This document shows positions 44,561-56,399 of a stretch of DNA of 64,000 bases, in pieces (the first letter of the stretch is position 1; each line of letters begins with the position of its first letter). The notes beneath the pieces are model-generated. The model did not search any database. It was not told where the DNA came from and saw only the letters and a list, made by a program, of their open reading frames with translations. Source of the DNA: Tanypteryx hageni (taxonomy: Eukaryota > Arthropoda > Insecta > Odonata > Petaluridae); NCBI GenBank assembly GCA_028673005.1, contig CM054114.1, positions 18,847,137 to 18,911,136 of the forward strand, read 5' to 3'. Made by a program: the position numbers and the translations under genes.

Positions 44561-44676
44561 ATATGAAAAAGAAACTTGTAAATTTCCACTAGCAATTGTT
44601 AGTGGAAATTTACAAGTTTCTTTTTCATTTAAATGGAATCTTTCCACAAAGTGGAGCCTTCCCAAGTGGACTTTGT
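44561..44676. mobile_element. Palindromic insertion 3, with 12-bp target duplication
   Basis: Flanked by TAAGATTCACCT at 44549-44560 and 44677-44688. It holds a 65-nt near-perfect palindrome (44563-44627; ATGAAAAAGAAACTTG... mirrored) with one mismatch at the centre, then a CCACAAAGTGG hairpin and AAGTGGACTTTG. Layout and target duplication size resemble the Penelope-like fold-backs, although the hammerhead-like core is not clear. Confidence 0.65.
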
Positions 44677-44716
44677 TAAGATTCACCTGTTCTTATAAAA
44701 GTCGTAAAACTATTTT

Positions 44717-45270
44717 TAGCCTACTTTCCAGGATAGAAATAGGCTTATAGTTTTGTCGTTGTGTTTGTCTGTCTGTCCGTCCCCCTATTAACATTTGAAC
44801 CGATATACCGATTTTCATGAATCATGGTAGAAATCTCTTGATACTTGGGCCAAGCTCCCGAGGATAGTTTTTGTTGCGAAGACAATGTCCCGGGTTTAAT
44901 TCCAGAAACTATTCTTCCCATTTGATTTACATGAGAAATCTGAAATCCGTCGTGCAGGGTAATTTTCTCTTGGACATTAAAATATCTTAGAATTGTAATA
45001 TCGGAGCAAGATTTGTACTATTCTCTGAGAAAATGAATGAAGATGTTGCTTATTGATCGCATTTCTTCGAATTTCGTGTAAATACAGACATTTTTGCAGT
45101 TTTTATCACTCATCACGAGAGTGTTGCCATAGCAACAACTATTAATGGACTCGGATTCGTTATAGCCTAATACATGCACGCGTTATTTTGCCATACAAAT
45201 ACGCGTCATCAATTTAGTTTTTCGTTTGAATTTATTTGTAATATTTTATAACGCTAAATTATTAAAATTG
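44717..45270 (+). repeat. Dispersed repeat R2, copy 1
   Basis: It aligns with 47681-48311: TAGCCTACTTTCCAG, AAATAGGCTTATA, TGGTAGAAATCTCTTG, GCTCCCGAGGA, TGCAGGGTAATTTTCT, TTTGTACTATTCTCTGAG and TATTTTATAACGCTAA in order. Contains a B-box-like GGTTTAATTCC (44893-44903) inside a hairpin of GGATAGT/ACTATTC. Confidence 0.8.
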
Positions 45271-45625
45271 GAGAACACAAAGAGCAAAATATCCGCGGTG
45301 ACTTTAATGCTAATATTAAAGTCAATATAAGTATTATTTATTTAATTTTTATTTTTATTAAATGGAAAGTAGGCATCATAAGTTCCGTTTAGATAATCTT
45401 GTTATTTTATTCTTCCTTTTTATAACTTTAAAAAGGTTTTATATCAACCCTGGGTCATAAACAAGCAATTGGCAACCTTATTTTTATTTTTACTTTCTTT
45501 TTAAACGATTTTTAAATTGTTTATCAGTATCCTGGAAAATTTCCTGTATCCCGGGACTTGTAATTTTGAATCCCGAAATCCCGGTATTGTGAAAGAACCG
45601 GGAAATGACAAGCACTACTCTTTAC

Positions 45626-46704
45626 ATAGATAAAGTTTGTAATCGGAAATTATGCAGGATTTAATTTTAGTCGCTACCACGTTGCGAAAATCGTGCAGAT
45701 TAGCACGTAAAATTATAAATCACGCGAACATTTTATTTTTTCCTCTTAAAGGTAATATAGTAGTCGAGGTGTATAAGCATCGGTAGCCTCCTTGAGGGTA
45801 TCTTGCGTTGTGTAGCTTAACCTTTATCCGTACGCTTATTCACACAGTATGTTGAACCCATGGTAGTCGCTGCAGGATTTTATGAAGTTACTTTTTATAA
45901 AATGGTAGAATTGAGACATAAATTTTCTTTAAAACACGCATTCTGGCGCTAAAAGATTAATTTTTTGGTAGCGATTCTTTTAGGACTTTCCAGTTAAACT
46001 AAAATTGCTCATAATTTTTGATATATTTTCACGACTTTCAGCGATGATAAATTCAGTTACTTAAGACAACTTTTCACGTTGATTGTTAAGTTAGCGTAGT
46101 TGTGATGAAATGGGGAAGAAGCTTTTTTTTGAAATAGGTTTGAAGGCCGAGGGAATTGCCCATTTCCTACGAAATGAGGAAATAAAAAAGTTCTGTCATT
46201 AAGACCGTAGGATCGGCGTCATCGCAAGATATAAACTCCATAAATGCGATAACTGCCCATTTTTTGTCGCATTTCCGATTGTATCTTTTACGATGTCTAG
46301 ATTTTCGATGAAGTTGTCCACTATTCTGCCACCATCAGAAATACGATTTCTTAGTCTTTCTTACAGATAGTCGGAGTTTAAATGCGAAGCACTTAGGGTT
46401 TTTTTTTCACAAAAGCCAATATTTCTTCGCGTTGACATTTTGGGATCGGTTTTAGGCAACAAACATTTCTGCGCAAAACTCTCGCAGAAGTTTTTTTTTT
46501 GTTATTGGAGCATGATGACACTTATGGGATTGAGTTTGAATGCTAAAGTGCAGTCCTTGTGCGGAAAAATTAAATACAACTACCCTGCAGAAAACACGAG
46601 TTTTAGAATGATAGGCGGCCAAGAGTTTATGATAACTATATTTATGTGAGCACAAAGAATTCAGAGATGAGGAAGTCACCTTTCTTCCTAAACTTTTGAA
46701 AATT
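45626..46704. other. Non-coding stretch
   Basis: No gene supported. Confidence 0.45.
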
Positions 46705-46770
46705 AATTTATTGCACTACCTCTCAGATACGCATTGCGCCTAAGTAAGAGGAAATCATCGGGTAGTAAAA
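46705..46770 (+). mobile_element. SINE 3' fragment
   Basis: TTATTGCACTACCTCTCAGA, then GCATTGCGC and a decayed ATCATCGGG match the 3' part of the SINE at 23115-23433. Confidence 0.6.
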
Positions 46771-47680
46771 CACGTTTATGATCAGAAGGCGTTGATTAAA
46801 TCATGGAATTCGTTTCTAAGGAACGATTTTCAATTATAAAAGTCCGCAAAAGTGAAAATTTTCCAATCTACGAGGTATAAATATAAATAATTACAACGGT
46901 ATATCAAACGTTTTAGCAGTTGTTAATCTAAAGATGGCAAATATAAATTCAAGAATCGAGATTTGAAAGCCTTTATTGGTGAATTACGGCTGAAGAGGTC
47001 TGCATTGTAGCCAAAATGCGCTTCTGCTTATTCATAACCTTGTTATGGATATTGAAGATATCTATGAAAAGTACTTCATTTTTCAAATTCTATTTCTTAA
47101 GTGCTTATTCCTGTTTTTTTCTGCCATGATACCAGCTCGACTAGTGAATGACAAATATTAGTTTTGTCCGGAAATTTCCATTTATTCCCTATGAATTTGA
47201 GCATTTAAAATGTTACTCGTTTAATTATTAACATACTACAAATTTAGTTGCAGGAGTGGTATTTGAATGCTCGACGAATGTAGGAAGAATACACATAATT
47301 TGGGAAAATTTCATATAGATAAAAATTATAAGTTATAAATTTAATTCTCAGTGATAAAAACACGAATTTCAGATTATTACTTCTACATTATTCATGTGTT
47401 TGAGTTGCATTGAAATCGTAATAATTGGTTTTTGTTCTGATTTGATTTATATGCAACAAAAATGTGTCATTAAAAATAAATATATGGAATCCGTTGCAAT
47501 AATTCTTTAGATACAACAAAATTAGGATAGAGAAATAATTGTATTATTAAGTATTAAGTTAAGTTTTAACCGTTTGAATTGAAATATTTTTATCATTATA
47601 TTCCATAGAACACAAATCAAATTGAGCTTTATATTTTAGCCCTTAGCTATTAAAATCAACAATAATCCAACTATGCAGTA
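46771..47680. other. Non-coding stretch with a hammerhead-like relic
   Basis: 46990-47016 reads CTGAAGA, G, GTCTGC, ATT, GTAGCC, AAAA: the motif of the fold-back elements in decayed form. No gene. Confidence 0.45.
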
Positions 47681-48311
47681 TTTAGCCTACTTTCCAGAAT
47701 GGAAATAGGCTTATATTTTCTTCGTTGTGTTTGTTTTTCGGTCCGTCCGTTCTCCGATAGACCAATTTTCATGACACTTGGTGGAAATCTCTTGCTACCG
47801 GGGTCGAGCTCCCGAGGACAGTTTTGTTGCGAAGATTGAATGTCCCGGGTTCGATTCCAGGACTGTCCTTCCCATTCGATTCACATGGGATAGCTAAAAT
47901 CCATCTTGCAGGGTAATTTTCTTTTGCACATTAAAATATCATAGCATTATAGTATCACGGCGGGATTTGTACTATTCTCTGAGGAAAAGAATGGAAAATA
48001 TGTACTTTAAAATTAATTTTACTTTTATTTCAATTGTAATCAGTATTGTAGTTATATCGCATCACATTCAGTATGTTTTTATATAGGCTACACTTTTTGT
48101 AAGGGTTTTGGACCAAATGAATTTTAGAATGGCACGCGCGGAGTGCCACAAATAATGGATATTGATAAAGAGTGGCACCCGACAGAAAAAACGTTGTCTA
48201 ATATGGGCATACACGCGTTATTTTTGCCTCACAAATACGCGCAAAGAATTTTGTTTTCGGTTCGAATGCATTTGCAGTATTTTATAACGCTAACTTATGA
48301 AATTTGGATCA
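47681..48311 (+). repeat. Dispersed repeat R2, copy 2 (SINE-like)
   Basis: Second copy of the 44717 repeat, with a perfect B-box GGTTCGATTCC (47848-47858). GGACAGT (47816-47822) pairs exactly with ACTGTCC (47862-47868); in copy 1 the same helix is GGATAGT/ACTATTC, so paired changes preserve it. The A box was not identified, so a tRNA-derived origin is inference. Confidence 0.75.
47848..47858 (+). promoter_or_regulatory. B-box (pol III) in R2 copy 2
   Basis: GGTTCGATTCC is an exact fit to the tRNA B-box consensus, within a T-arm-like CCCGGGTTCGATTCCAGG. Confidence 0.55.
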
Positions 48312-50029
48312 TCTTGTTTTAATTAGAATCACGTCTTCCATTCGCGCAATATTTTTAGATTTCTTCCAGCTTGAGGAAATCTGGTTCGATTTATTTTACT
48401 TCTACAAACTCGTTAAAATTACTTTAGAATATTTTATGTGATATTTTCCCAAGATGCTAACTTAATTACAGCAGTCTTTTAAAGTTAAGTTAAATTTCAA
48501 AAGGTTTTTTTAAATCCATAATTCCTTTTTCCTAGACGTCAATTTATCTCATTAGAACTCGCAAAAGGAAAACCAAGGCAGAAAAAATTCCCAACTAGCG
48601 TTATTATGCGTCAAACCTTTGATGTAAAATAGTATCGACATATCCTGAACATTACTGTATAATTTTTTGTGGTTTTTCCATAAAATAAATTTGATTAATT
48701 TAAAATGCATAGTTAGAAAACAATTCTAGGGTGACGATCAAAGGCAAGATGTCGAGATTGGGACTTTTGTTGGATAATTATAATAAGCTGAAATAAATTG
48801 ATATTTTCAGGGTGCGGAGAAGTCTAGAATTCAAAGTAGAAGTATCTTTCTGCTTTTAATTCTAGACGTAATATACATGACAAAATTGTTTCTTAATTGT
48901 CACTCAACAACTTAATTCGAATTGCGTACATTAATGAACAAGTATATAACGACTTCAACAGAATGATATACGATCTCAATTCCATTCATCATTGGAAGCT
49001 TTTGTACGGCTTTGAAGTGCGATAATGACTAAATACCCATAGAAATACCTTCAGTAAAAAGACGAAGATTAATAAAAATATGAACATTTTTCTTAGGCTA
49101 AGAGTTGAAAATTCAGCCACGGAAGCTATAAACAACGTAGTAATATCATTTTATATCCTTCGCGTTATGCAACCCAATCAACTCGGGTTAATTTCGAAAG
49201 TTGGAGAATTTGACGATCGTAATGGTAAGAGAAAAGAAAGGGCGGACTTTTAAAGGAAAGTCTGCGTCTTATGCCACAAAGACGACTCAGAATAGAGGAA
49301 TTCTCTTATTCACGCCTAAGACTTTTGTGACATTATAATTATTCAGCCTTTCAATTTTGTCTCGTTTCTAAGAACTAGAGAGACATATTACAATCACCAA
49401 GATTTAATTCCAGAAGCAATTTTAATTATGTAGGTAAAGTAAAATTTTTAAACGCATTATTTTGTTTCTCGGTTTCATTTGATTAAGACATGATGCTACG
49501 AAATAGATTGAATATATTATAAAAATGAATTCTCTCAAAAGTTTTAATTGAACAGAAGTATAGTTTCTTATTTTCCCTCAGTATTCAAGTTTTAGCCTTT
49601 CAGGTACTAAATCAATTGCTATGGCGAGCATTCTATTTGCGTCAGTGAATACGAAGGTGGAATGCTTCTATTAATAGACGCTGTGATTTTTATGGCGCTT
49701 TACAGTAAAATTATAAACATGTTCATGGAAAACTGTGTCGATATGGGACACATCAACGCAATATGTAGTTCATTTCAATTATAATAATTTGGTTTGAGAA
49801 TTTTTGCGTTCTTTTCTGTTTTCAGATTCAAGCATTTCATTTAGCTGCATGAGGACGAGATCGGACGTAATACATATATACATATATTGCATTTCCTCAG
49901 CTGTTGATTTCTCTCCTTTTTAACCGGATCTCTTCATAATTAAGTACCACCACTCCTTTGTTGCCATGCGAATACGCAATCCTTTCACGCCTCTGTCCCC
50001 TTCACTCGAGCCCATGAAAGTGAAATATT
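48312..50029. other. Non-coding stretch
   Basis: AT-rich; no gene or repeat recognised. Confidence 0.5.
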
Positions 50030-50760
50030 TCCTTCACCATCTTCGCCACTGGATTGGGTCTCAGCTTCGCCTGCAGGAGAAGTTTTCCCCGCAGAGCGTG
50101 GTCCCGCCCTCGGAGACATTTCGGTGCCAAGTGCCGGGGAGCCTTCCCATTCCTTTCGCGCGCGTTTCCTCCCTTCCCCCCACCCTTTTCACCCCCTCAC
50201 GCACGCCCAACTGAATCGATAGCGAGGAGAGACCTCCGGGAAATCGACGCGCCCTCCAGCCCTATCTCTCTCTCTCTCTCTCTCACTCACTCTCCTTCAG
50301 TACCTCCGCCCCCTCGCGGCAACATCCTCTCCAGCTACCATACCCTTTTACTACTGGGTGCCACACAGTATCATCCTTCCACCATACCTTTTTCTAGGAC
50401 TTCCGAGTTGCCCTTTCTTCCCCTAACACATTGTCAGACATTTCTTCACAGCCGCCTCCTTCCTCTCTCTCTTCTCTTTCCCCAGTACGTATCCATTCTA
50501 AGACCGCACTGTAGCCTTTTCCATACGCTAAGCTTCCAGTACGTTTCACTATCGTGTCCAGTCAATTTCCAGTTATTTTCGCAATTCCCCGCTCCCCATC
50601 CCGTGTCTCTTCCTCACAGGCCTTCGCCTCTCTTCTCCTCCTCCATTCAAGATATCCTGTCCCACCATATAACTCCTAATGCTAGCTATATCTTTGTCGC
50701 CTCAATTCTTCCCCTTTCTTTTCCCATCACTTTCCGATCCTATTCCCATCCATTTCAGAC
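50030..50760. other. GC- then pyrimidine-rich block
   Basis: 50050-50250 is GC-rich and could be a promoter or exon, though nothing identifies it. A (TC)n run at 50263-50283 leads into C/T-rich sequence to 50760. The long plus-strand open frame (50054-50764) is a consequence of base composition (Pro/Ser/Leu/Phe-rich). Confidence 0.5.
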
Positions 50761-52253
50761 CTGAACCTTTTTCTGGAGCCTTAGTTTCACGCCCATTTTA
50801 TTCCTAGAACTACGCCATGCTTTCGTTGCATATTGCGGTATTGCTATCTTCTTTTCGATCGTCAGTTTACGTCGGTGTTCTTCCCGATTTTCCTTTTTTC
50901 GTATACAATACAAAGGGGTTTATTTGGTTTCCATTAACGTTTCTGTTCATCCTATCAGTTTTCTTGTGAATTAATATTATTTGTAGTGACAATTATTAAC
51001 ACTCGCATCTCTGTCTAACGCTACAGTCCAAATACCTTGATTTAATTAGTAAAAATTGCCTTCTCTTCAGAAAATTCCTTTCCAATCACAGGCAATCGCC
51101 ATATTTTATTCCAGCCTTCGGGCCGCATGCGGTCCGCCATTTCATAAAACCCTCTCATCACTTTTATTCTAGAGTACCTGGAAGAGAGGACTTGCGCCAT
51201 AAAATCACGGATCGACAAATAAATAAAACATTATAAGCAAAGTTGATTAATTAGCAAGCATATGATCGTTTGCTTTTTTAATTGAAAGTATTCATGGATA
51301 ATAAACAATTAAAATATTTAGTACATTTTCCACAATTTTTTATTTTCTTAAAATTTCAGGACGATGGTTTCACCACTTAGTAGCAGACCTGATGTTGCTA
51401 TTCTGTGGCAAAATCATGGTCGTGAAATTTTTAAAATATAGAAAATTGTGGAAAACGTACAATGTATTTAAATTGTCTATTCTCCATGATGTGTAAATTT
51501 CACAAAGTAACGCCTCAAGTTATGAATTTTATGAAATATGTACTATTTTGAGACGTGTGCTTTTAGTTTTCACCAAAATATTGTGACATTTGGCACACCA
51601 TATATTATGAAATTACTGTTGAAGTTTGAAGACTCCTGTTCTTTTCTGTCTCCATACGAATAGAACTTAGTACCCCTAACTAGTTGTAAAGTAGTTATAG
51701 TCCATATAGCCTCTTTGTGCATGTCTTAAAGATTGTGATCATTCACATCAGTACGCATGGTTGCGTAAAATGAAATTTTCGTACCACTGAATTATCCGAT
51801 CGTTGTGTAACTCGTATGTTCTTTCATTTCCCTCTAATCGTTATGCCAACGGACTTTTTCTTATCGTTCGCCCGCAAAAAGGGCTCGAAAGCATTGACAT
51901 TAGTATTTAATTCCGGCTATCCAAATAGGTACATATTCCTTAACTTCCCATTCTCCGATTATCCAGCTCCCTTAGCAGCCTCCCCTTCTACTCTCCTCAC
52001 TTCCGCCACGTGTAATCTGGCGTGATCGTACGGCGTCATCCAATTTCCTCATTCTAGCCCCGCCCATCCTCTGTCCCCCATCAACCCGCTCGCCACTTGG
52101 CCCCGTCGAACGAACAAACCACCCTCTAATCTCAGCTATGCCTCTCCTTTCCGACTACGGGTATTATTCATTGCTAAAAGCCTCTCATGTAAAACTATCA
52201 TAGGGAAAACTGTTTCATCCGCCAAAAAATACGGATTTGACCACGTTCGGGTT
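50761..52253. other. Non-coding stretch
   Basis: No gene supported. 51965-52130 is C-rich. Confidence 0.45.
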
Positions 52254-52430
52254 TTGCATTACGCGGACTTCCTCATACGAGGGCTTCATCATACGCGGAC
52301 TTCATAGTACGCGGAATTCATCATACGCGGACTTCATTATACGCGGGGTTCATAATAAGTGGACTTCATCATACTCGGACTTCATCATACGCCGACTTCA
52401 TCACACACGGATTTAATTATACACGGATTA
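52254..52430 (+). repeat. Minisatellite, 16-bp unit, about 11 copies
   Basis: The unit CATACGCGGACTTCAT is repeated head to tail with 1-5 changes per copy; distal units are the most diverged (CACACACGGATTTAAT). Confidence 0.92.
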
Positions 52431-52738
52431 ATAAATTAATAATTATTTCCCCAACATGGTTAAATTTTTATTACACGCGGTACTAATTTTTGCGCATTTT
52501 ACGTATGTGACACAAGAAACCTCGAAGCCCATACGGACGCCTGATGTTTTCCCATAACGTTTTTGCGGAGCGCGGTTTTTCCTACCGCTGCCCTTTTCCA
52601 AGTACGTAAACCCCGCGTTACTCATGGGACTGCTATATTCTCAAGCGAGAATAGCGCTTCACGCTGCTATCCATTTAATCGCCTCAGCTATTCGGGGGCA
52701 GTTCCGCCAACTTTCCCAAACACCCCCGTCGTCCAATA

Positions 52739-53032
52739 TAGTCGAGCCGGCCAGAGTTGGCACCTGAAGGGCTGGTTGCCTACCCACCGAAGGGAAGGCA
52801 ACATTGCCAAATTCTGTTACGACCATCGGTTTACCCCAACTTGCTGAGTCACTGTTCATCACGCGTGTGGGACTAGCAAAACAGGAGGGGCAAGAGAAAA
52901 TGACAACAGCGCACCGTTGCCATGGTAACGGCTCGCTCTTTACGCTGTACCATTGGCTAAAGCTCTTTCCCCTCAATGTTGGCATTTGACTGCTTCCGAG
53001 CAACCAAGTGCCAACTCTGGCCGGCTCAACTA
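52739..53032. mobile_element. MITE with about 27-bp inverted ends, 294 bp
   Basis: TAGTCGAGCCGGCCAGAG... at 52739-52765 is mirrored at 53006-53032 with one or two differences. GC-rich compared with flanks. Target duplication not resolved, so superfamily is unknown. Confidence 0.8.
52916..52929. promoter_or_regulatory. X-box-like palindrome (RFX site)
   Basis: GTTGCCATGGTAAC is a perfect palindrome fitting the RFX X-box consensus GTNRCC/NRGYAAC type. It lies inside the MITE. No ciliary gene is identified nearby, so function is speculative. Confidence 0.4.
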
Positions 53033-53179
53033 CAAAATGTTAGAAATTTCCCGAGGCGTGCTATTCGCAACCATCCAGCTGCTTCGCATTGCTAGGTTTT
53101 TTCTCACGATCCGCCGCCGTCCGTCTTCCTTTAACTATTTACATGAGAACCCCGCTATTCCCCATCCTATCCTCTCCCA

Positions 53180-53660
53180 ACCCAATTCCCCTTACATCCC
53201 GCAAAACTATTCGCAGCATTTCTTTCCCACCGTTTCCCCACTCCCTCTCCTCCCTTCCCCTCCCTTCCCCTCCCTCTCCTCCCTCCCCCTCCCTCTCCTC
53301 CCTTCCCATTCCTCTCCTCCCTCTCCTTTCTCCCTTCCCCTTCCTTTATCTACTTTTCCCCTCATCCTCTTTCCCACATCCCTCTCTCCTCATTTCGTCT
53401 CGCTTCTTTCTCTCCTCACGCGCTCTCTTTTCATCTTCTTCATCCTACGCTCTGCACATCCTGATTCCTTTCCCTAACCCTTTTATCTCTCTCTCCTCTG
53501 TACCCTACTGTATTATTCCCCTCCTCCTTTGCATATCTGTAAACCTGTTTCCCCCGCCCGCCGTTTCGTGGCCATGCCATACTCATCTCTCTTTCGCTCC
53601 CTGTTTCTCCCTTTTCCCATTCGGTGCTTCCTCCCATCATCCATTCCTCCCTCATCCATT
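53180..53660. repeat. Pyrimidine-rich low-complexity block
   Basis: CCCTCTCCTCCCTTCCCC-type sequence, densest at 53225-53345. Open frames here (53089-53688, 52953-53477) come from the composition. Confidence 0.85.
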
Positions 53661-53694
53661 CGGTTTGCATTCGAGTGAGAATACCTAGCAGTAA

Positions 53695-53740
53695 TTTTTA
53701 TTATTATTATTATTATTTATTATTATTATTTTTATTTAAC
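53695..53740. repeat. (TTA)n microsatellite
   Basis: TTATTATTA run with one TTTA interruption. Confidence 0.95.
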
Positions 53741-53989
53741 TGTTAGAAAAATTCTTAAAGTCGGACACTGATAAGTCAATTAATATAGAAATATAATTTA
53801 CGAGGATTTTTTCAAAGGCAATTTTACATGTGCAGATAACGGTTAAGGGCGAATGTATATGTACGAGTGTCGGTGCTTGCATATTGCAAGCTCTAAAAAG
53901 TCACCATACACCATGATCTAAACTCGTAAATAAACCAACGTGATCTTTAGGGCAATAGCACTTCAGTCACGTGGAACCTATATGTACTA

Positions 53990-54640
53990 TATAAAAAAGT
54001 CCATGAGTTATGGCATGATATTTATAATTTTCCGCGAAATTAAGGCAACTATCCGTAATTTCAAAAAATTCTCTGGCAATTGGCTCGCGTCCAAGTTTTC
54101 CTGTTTCACTTTTCGTGACTCAGAGCGCCCTGCATGAGCAATAAGAATAATTATCATTGAGATAATACCATCTACCTACATTAAATTTATGGAATAATTA
54201 GAATAATTTCTGTTAAGATTATGGCATCATTATCTATGCCTTTAGCTCGTTTCTCGGTAAAAAATATACAGAAATAGTATGACGCCATTATATTATCAAT
54301 TAAAAAGAGTTCAAATTTCTCGAAAAACTACGAATCAAAACATTAAAATACTTTCCAATTTTATTAAATTTCGTATATTAGTATATGATGTAATTATATA
54401 CTAATATCATCATACACAAGTTTCCTTCGTAATTTTAATGAATGGCATATTATTATATAAATAAGACAATAAGTTTCATTTTCCACAATATTAAAGCATC
54501 TATGCGGAATTTCTAAATTCTCGGGCAATCGACTCGCGTCCAAGTTTTTAAATTTCATGTTTCGTGGCTTAGATCGCCAAGTTTCAGTAATAACTATAAT
54601 CATCATTAAGACAATCTCTACCATAAATATTTTGAAGAAT
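53990..54640 (+). repeat. Two-copy direct duplication, period about 450 bp
   Basis: 53990-54190 and 54440-54640 share AATTTTCCGCGAAATTAA/CATTTTCCACAATATTAA, TCTCTGGCAATTGGCTCGCG/TCTCGGGCAATCGACTCGCG (split by a few changes), TCCAAGTTTT, TTTCGTG.CT.AGA.CGC and ATCATT.AGA.AAT blocks. Confidence 0.65.
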
Positions 54641-56399
54641 TTGTTTGTGCATTTATAACGCAACAACTACAGGACGAAAAAGCAAGATAAAGGTTTCATT
54701 TTAACCGCAATAAAAAGTTAAGCAAAATGGAAGGGTTTTTAAAGCGAATTGGACTAAATTGTTTGTTTTAAAAATGTTTTTCTCTTTTATTTTTTTTCCC
54801 ATTTAAATAACACAGAGATGAGCGTATTGTTGGATTAACAATCCAATTGACAACCATTATAAACAATACCTAATATTAACTAAAAGAAATAATATATATG
54901 TAACTAATATAAACTAAAATAGGAAAGAAAGAAACACTAGGAGGGCAATCACCAAAAAAAACTATAAATCTGGCTAATTATTTCAAAAGGTAAGTGGAAG
55001 AATCTGCAATTTTAAGTGCTTTCGTTCTCTAAAAACTTTTTATGTATTCTGCATATTCTCTATACTTAGTAGACAGCGAAATATGTTTTTCATTAACATT
55101 GAAAATAAATAAAGTAAAAGATATCTCAGAAGGTAAAATTAGAAAACTTCTATAACAATTCTTCAATTTAAACCAAAATTTATAAACGTTAACTCTTCCT
55201 CACTGGAACATCTACCTTTTGCTTTCCTTTCAACTGAACATTTGTATGCATCAATTTAGCCACTTATATTTATTAGATTATAATAAGCCTTTCCATGTCA
55301 TAACAACACTTTTTATCACCAAATTCGGTTTCAAAGTCCGGGAACTCATTTTATTTCGTAGGTTTGACTTTATAATTTTCACGTGACAAATTAGACTCAC
55401 AAAATCAGCCTTTGCATGGGATAATGTATGGGTAAGCTAAATTTGAATATATCTTCAAAGGCGTTTCCACCGGTTGCATTTCTAGAGCTTGCAATTCCTG
55501 CCCAAGGTTTTAATGTTTTTGAGATTCATGACCACATGATATCATGCAGTTTCTTCTACGTAATTTGAGTGAAATAACGATATTTTAAAAGTGATTCCTT
55601 CTATTGCCTATTATGATTATTTGATAAAAAATACAGTCGCCAAATTTATGGTTAAAGGATCCAGGAAAAATTTATTGCATATCATTAAGCACTACAACAA
55701 AAATTAACCTTGTATCAATAATTGGTTTTATTCTCCAATCTTCCTCAATATTTATTGTTTTGACTTAAAAACCCGATAAACAATTAGTGACTAATTCATT
55801 GCGATTTACTAAAGATATTTATGCTAGAGAAATTGCTTATGAGCCTCTCATTCCTATGTTCCAGAACTTTTGCATAATCACCATTTCATTCTATCCACGT
55901 ATTTTAGTTCTAAACCTAAAGCGACATATTTTTGCAGCCATAACCTATAGTATCTATATGATTCATTTTTTGTATATAATTTCAAAATTTTGAAAATAAT
56001 ACCTGGATAAACGGTTAAAATCAGCACAGACTTCGTTTGATAAACCTTTTTAAAACAACTTTTCAAGTAAGCTTATAATACTTGCATAAGTTTTTGCTAA
56101 AATTGTATAACTAAAATATCAGCCGATCAACGAACACTTTAAACTACTTAAACTGTTACGAAAACGGTGTTTAAAATAAGGTTGATGAGGTAGTGATCGA
56201 GGCATCAGATTATCGATAAGTGAACTACTTGCTCAAACTTGGGAATAATGTAAAATATAAAAATTGCGAAATTCAGTCAATCAGTAGAGCATAGTATAAA
56301 ATCAGTACCGTGCTGAATAAATCTTCATAGTCTGGCAAATTACGTACATATAGTACCTGCATATTCTTCTCCACATGTTTTTTACCATTCATTCTCCGG
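54641..56399. other. Non-coding AT-rich stretch
   Basis: No gene supported. Confidence 0.5.

Larger units (their letters stand above)
43348..45617. mobile_element. hAT-type element with perfect 8-bp target duplication
   Basis: Left end TAGTGCTTGTCATCCCGGG; right end inverted TAGTGCTTGTCATTTCCCGG. CTCTTTAC is duplicated exactly at 43340-43347 and 45618-45625. No transposase is visible. A third end-like sequence (CCGGGACACGCAAGCACTA) ends at 44412, so the interior is composite. Insertions inside: a palindromic element (44561-44676) and repeat R2 copy 1. Confidence 0.8.

Noticed and set aside
47816..47868. Genuine tRNA gene
   Set aside because: B-box and acceptor-like helix are present, but the D and anticodon arms are missing and the unit is part of a dispersed repeat.
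49960..50250. CpG-island promoter or first exon of a host gene
   Set aside because: GC enrichment is real, but no start site, splice signal or conserved peptide could be supported.
50054..50764. 236-codon plus-strand open frame
   Set aside because: Pro/Ser/Leu/Phe-rich translation of C/T-rich sequence with a (TC)n run; no domain, no splice or promoter support.
52254..52430. CRISPR-like array
   Set aside because: Units are contiguous 16-bp repeats without spacers; a minisatellite in eukaryotic DNA.
53089..53688. 199-codon open frame and overlapping 174-codon frame
   Set aside because: Both arise from the same low-complexity pyrimidine tract.
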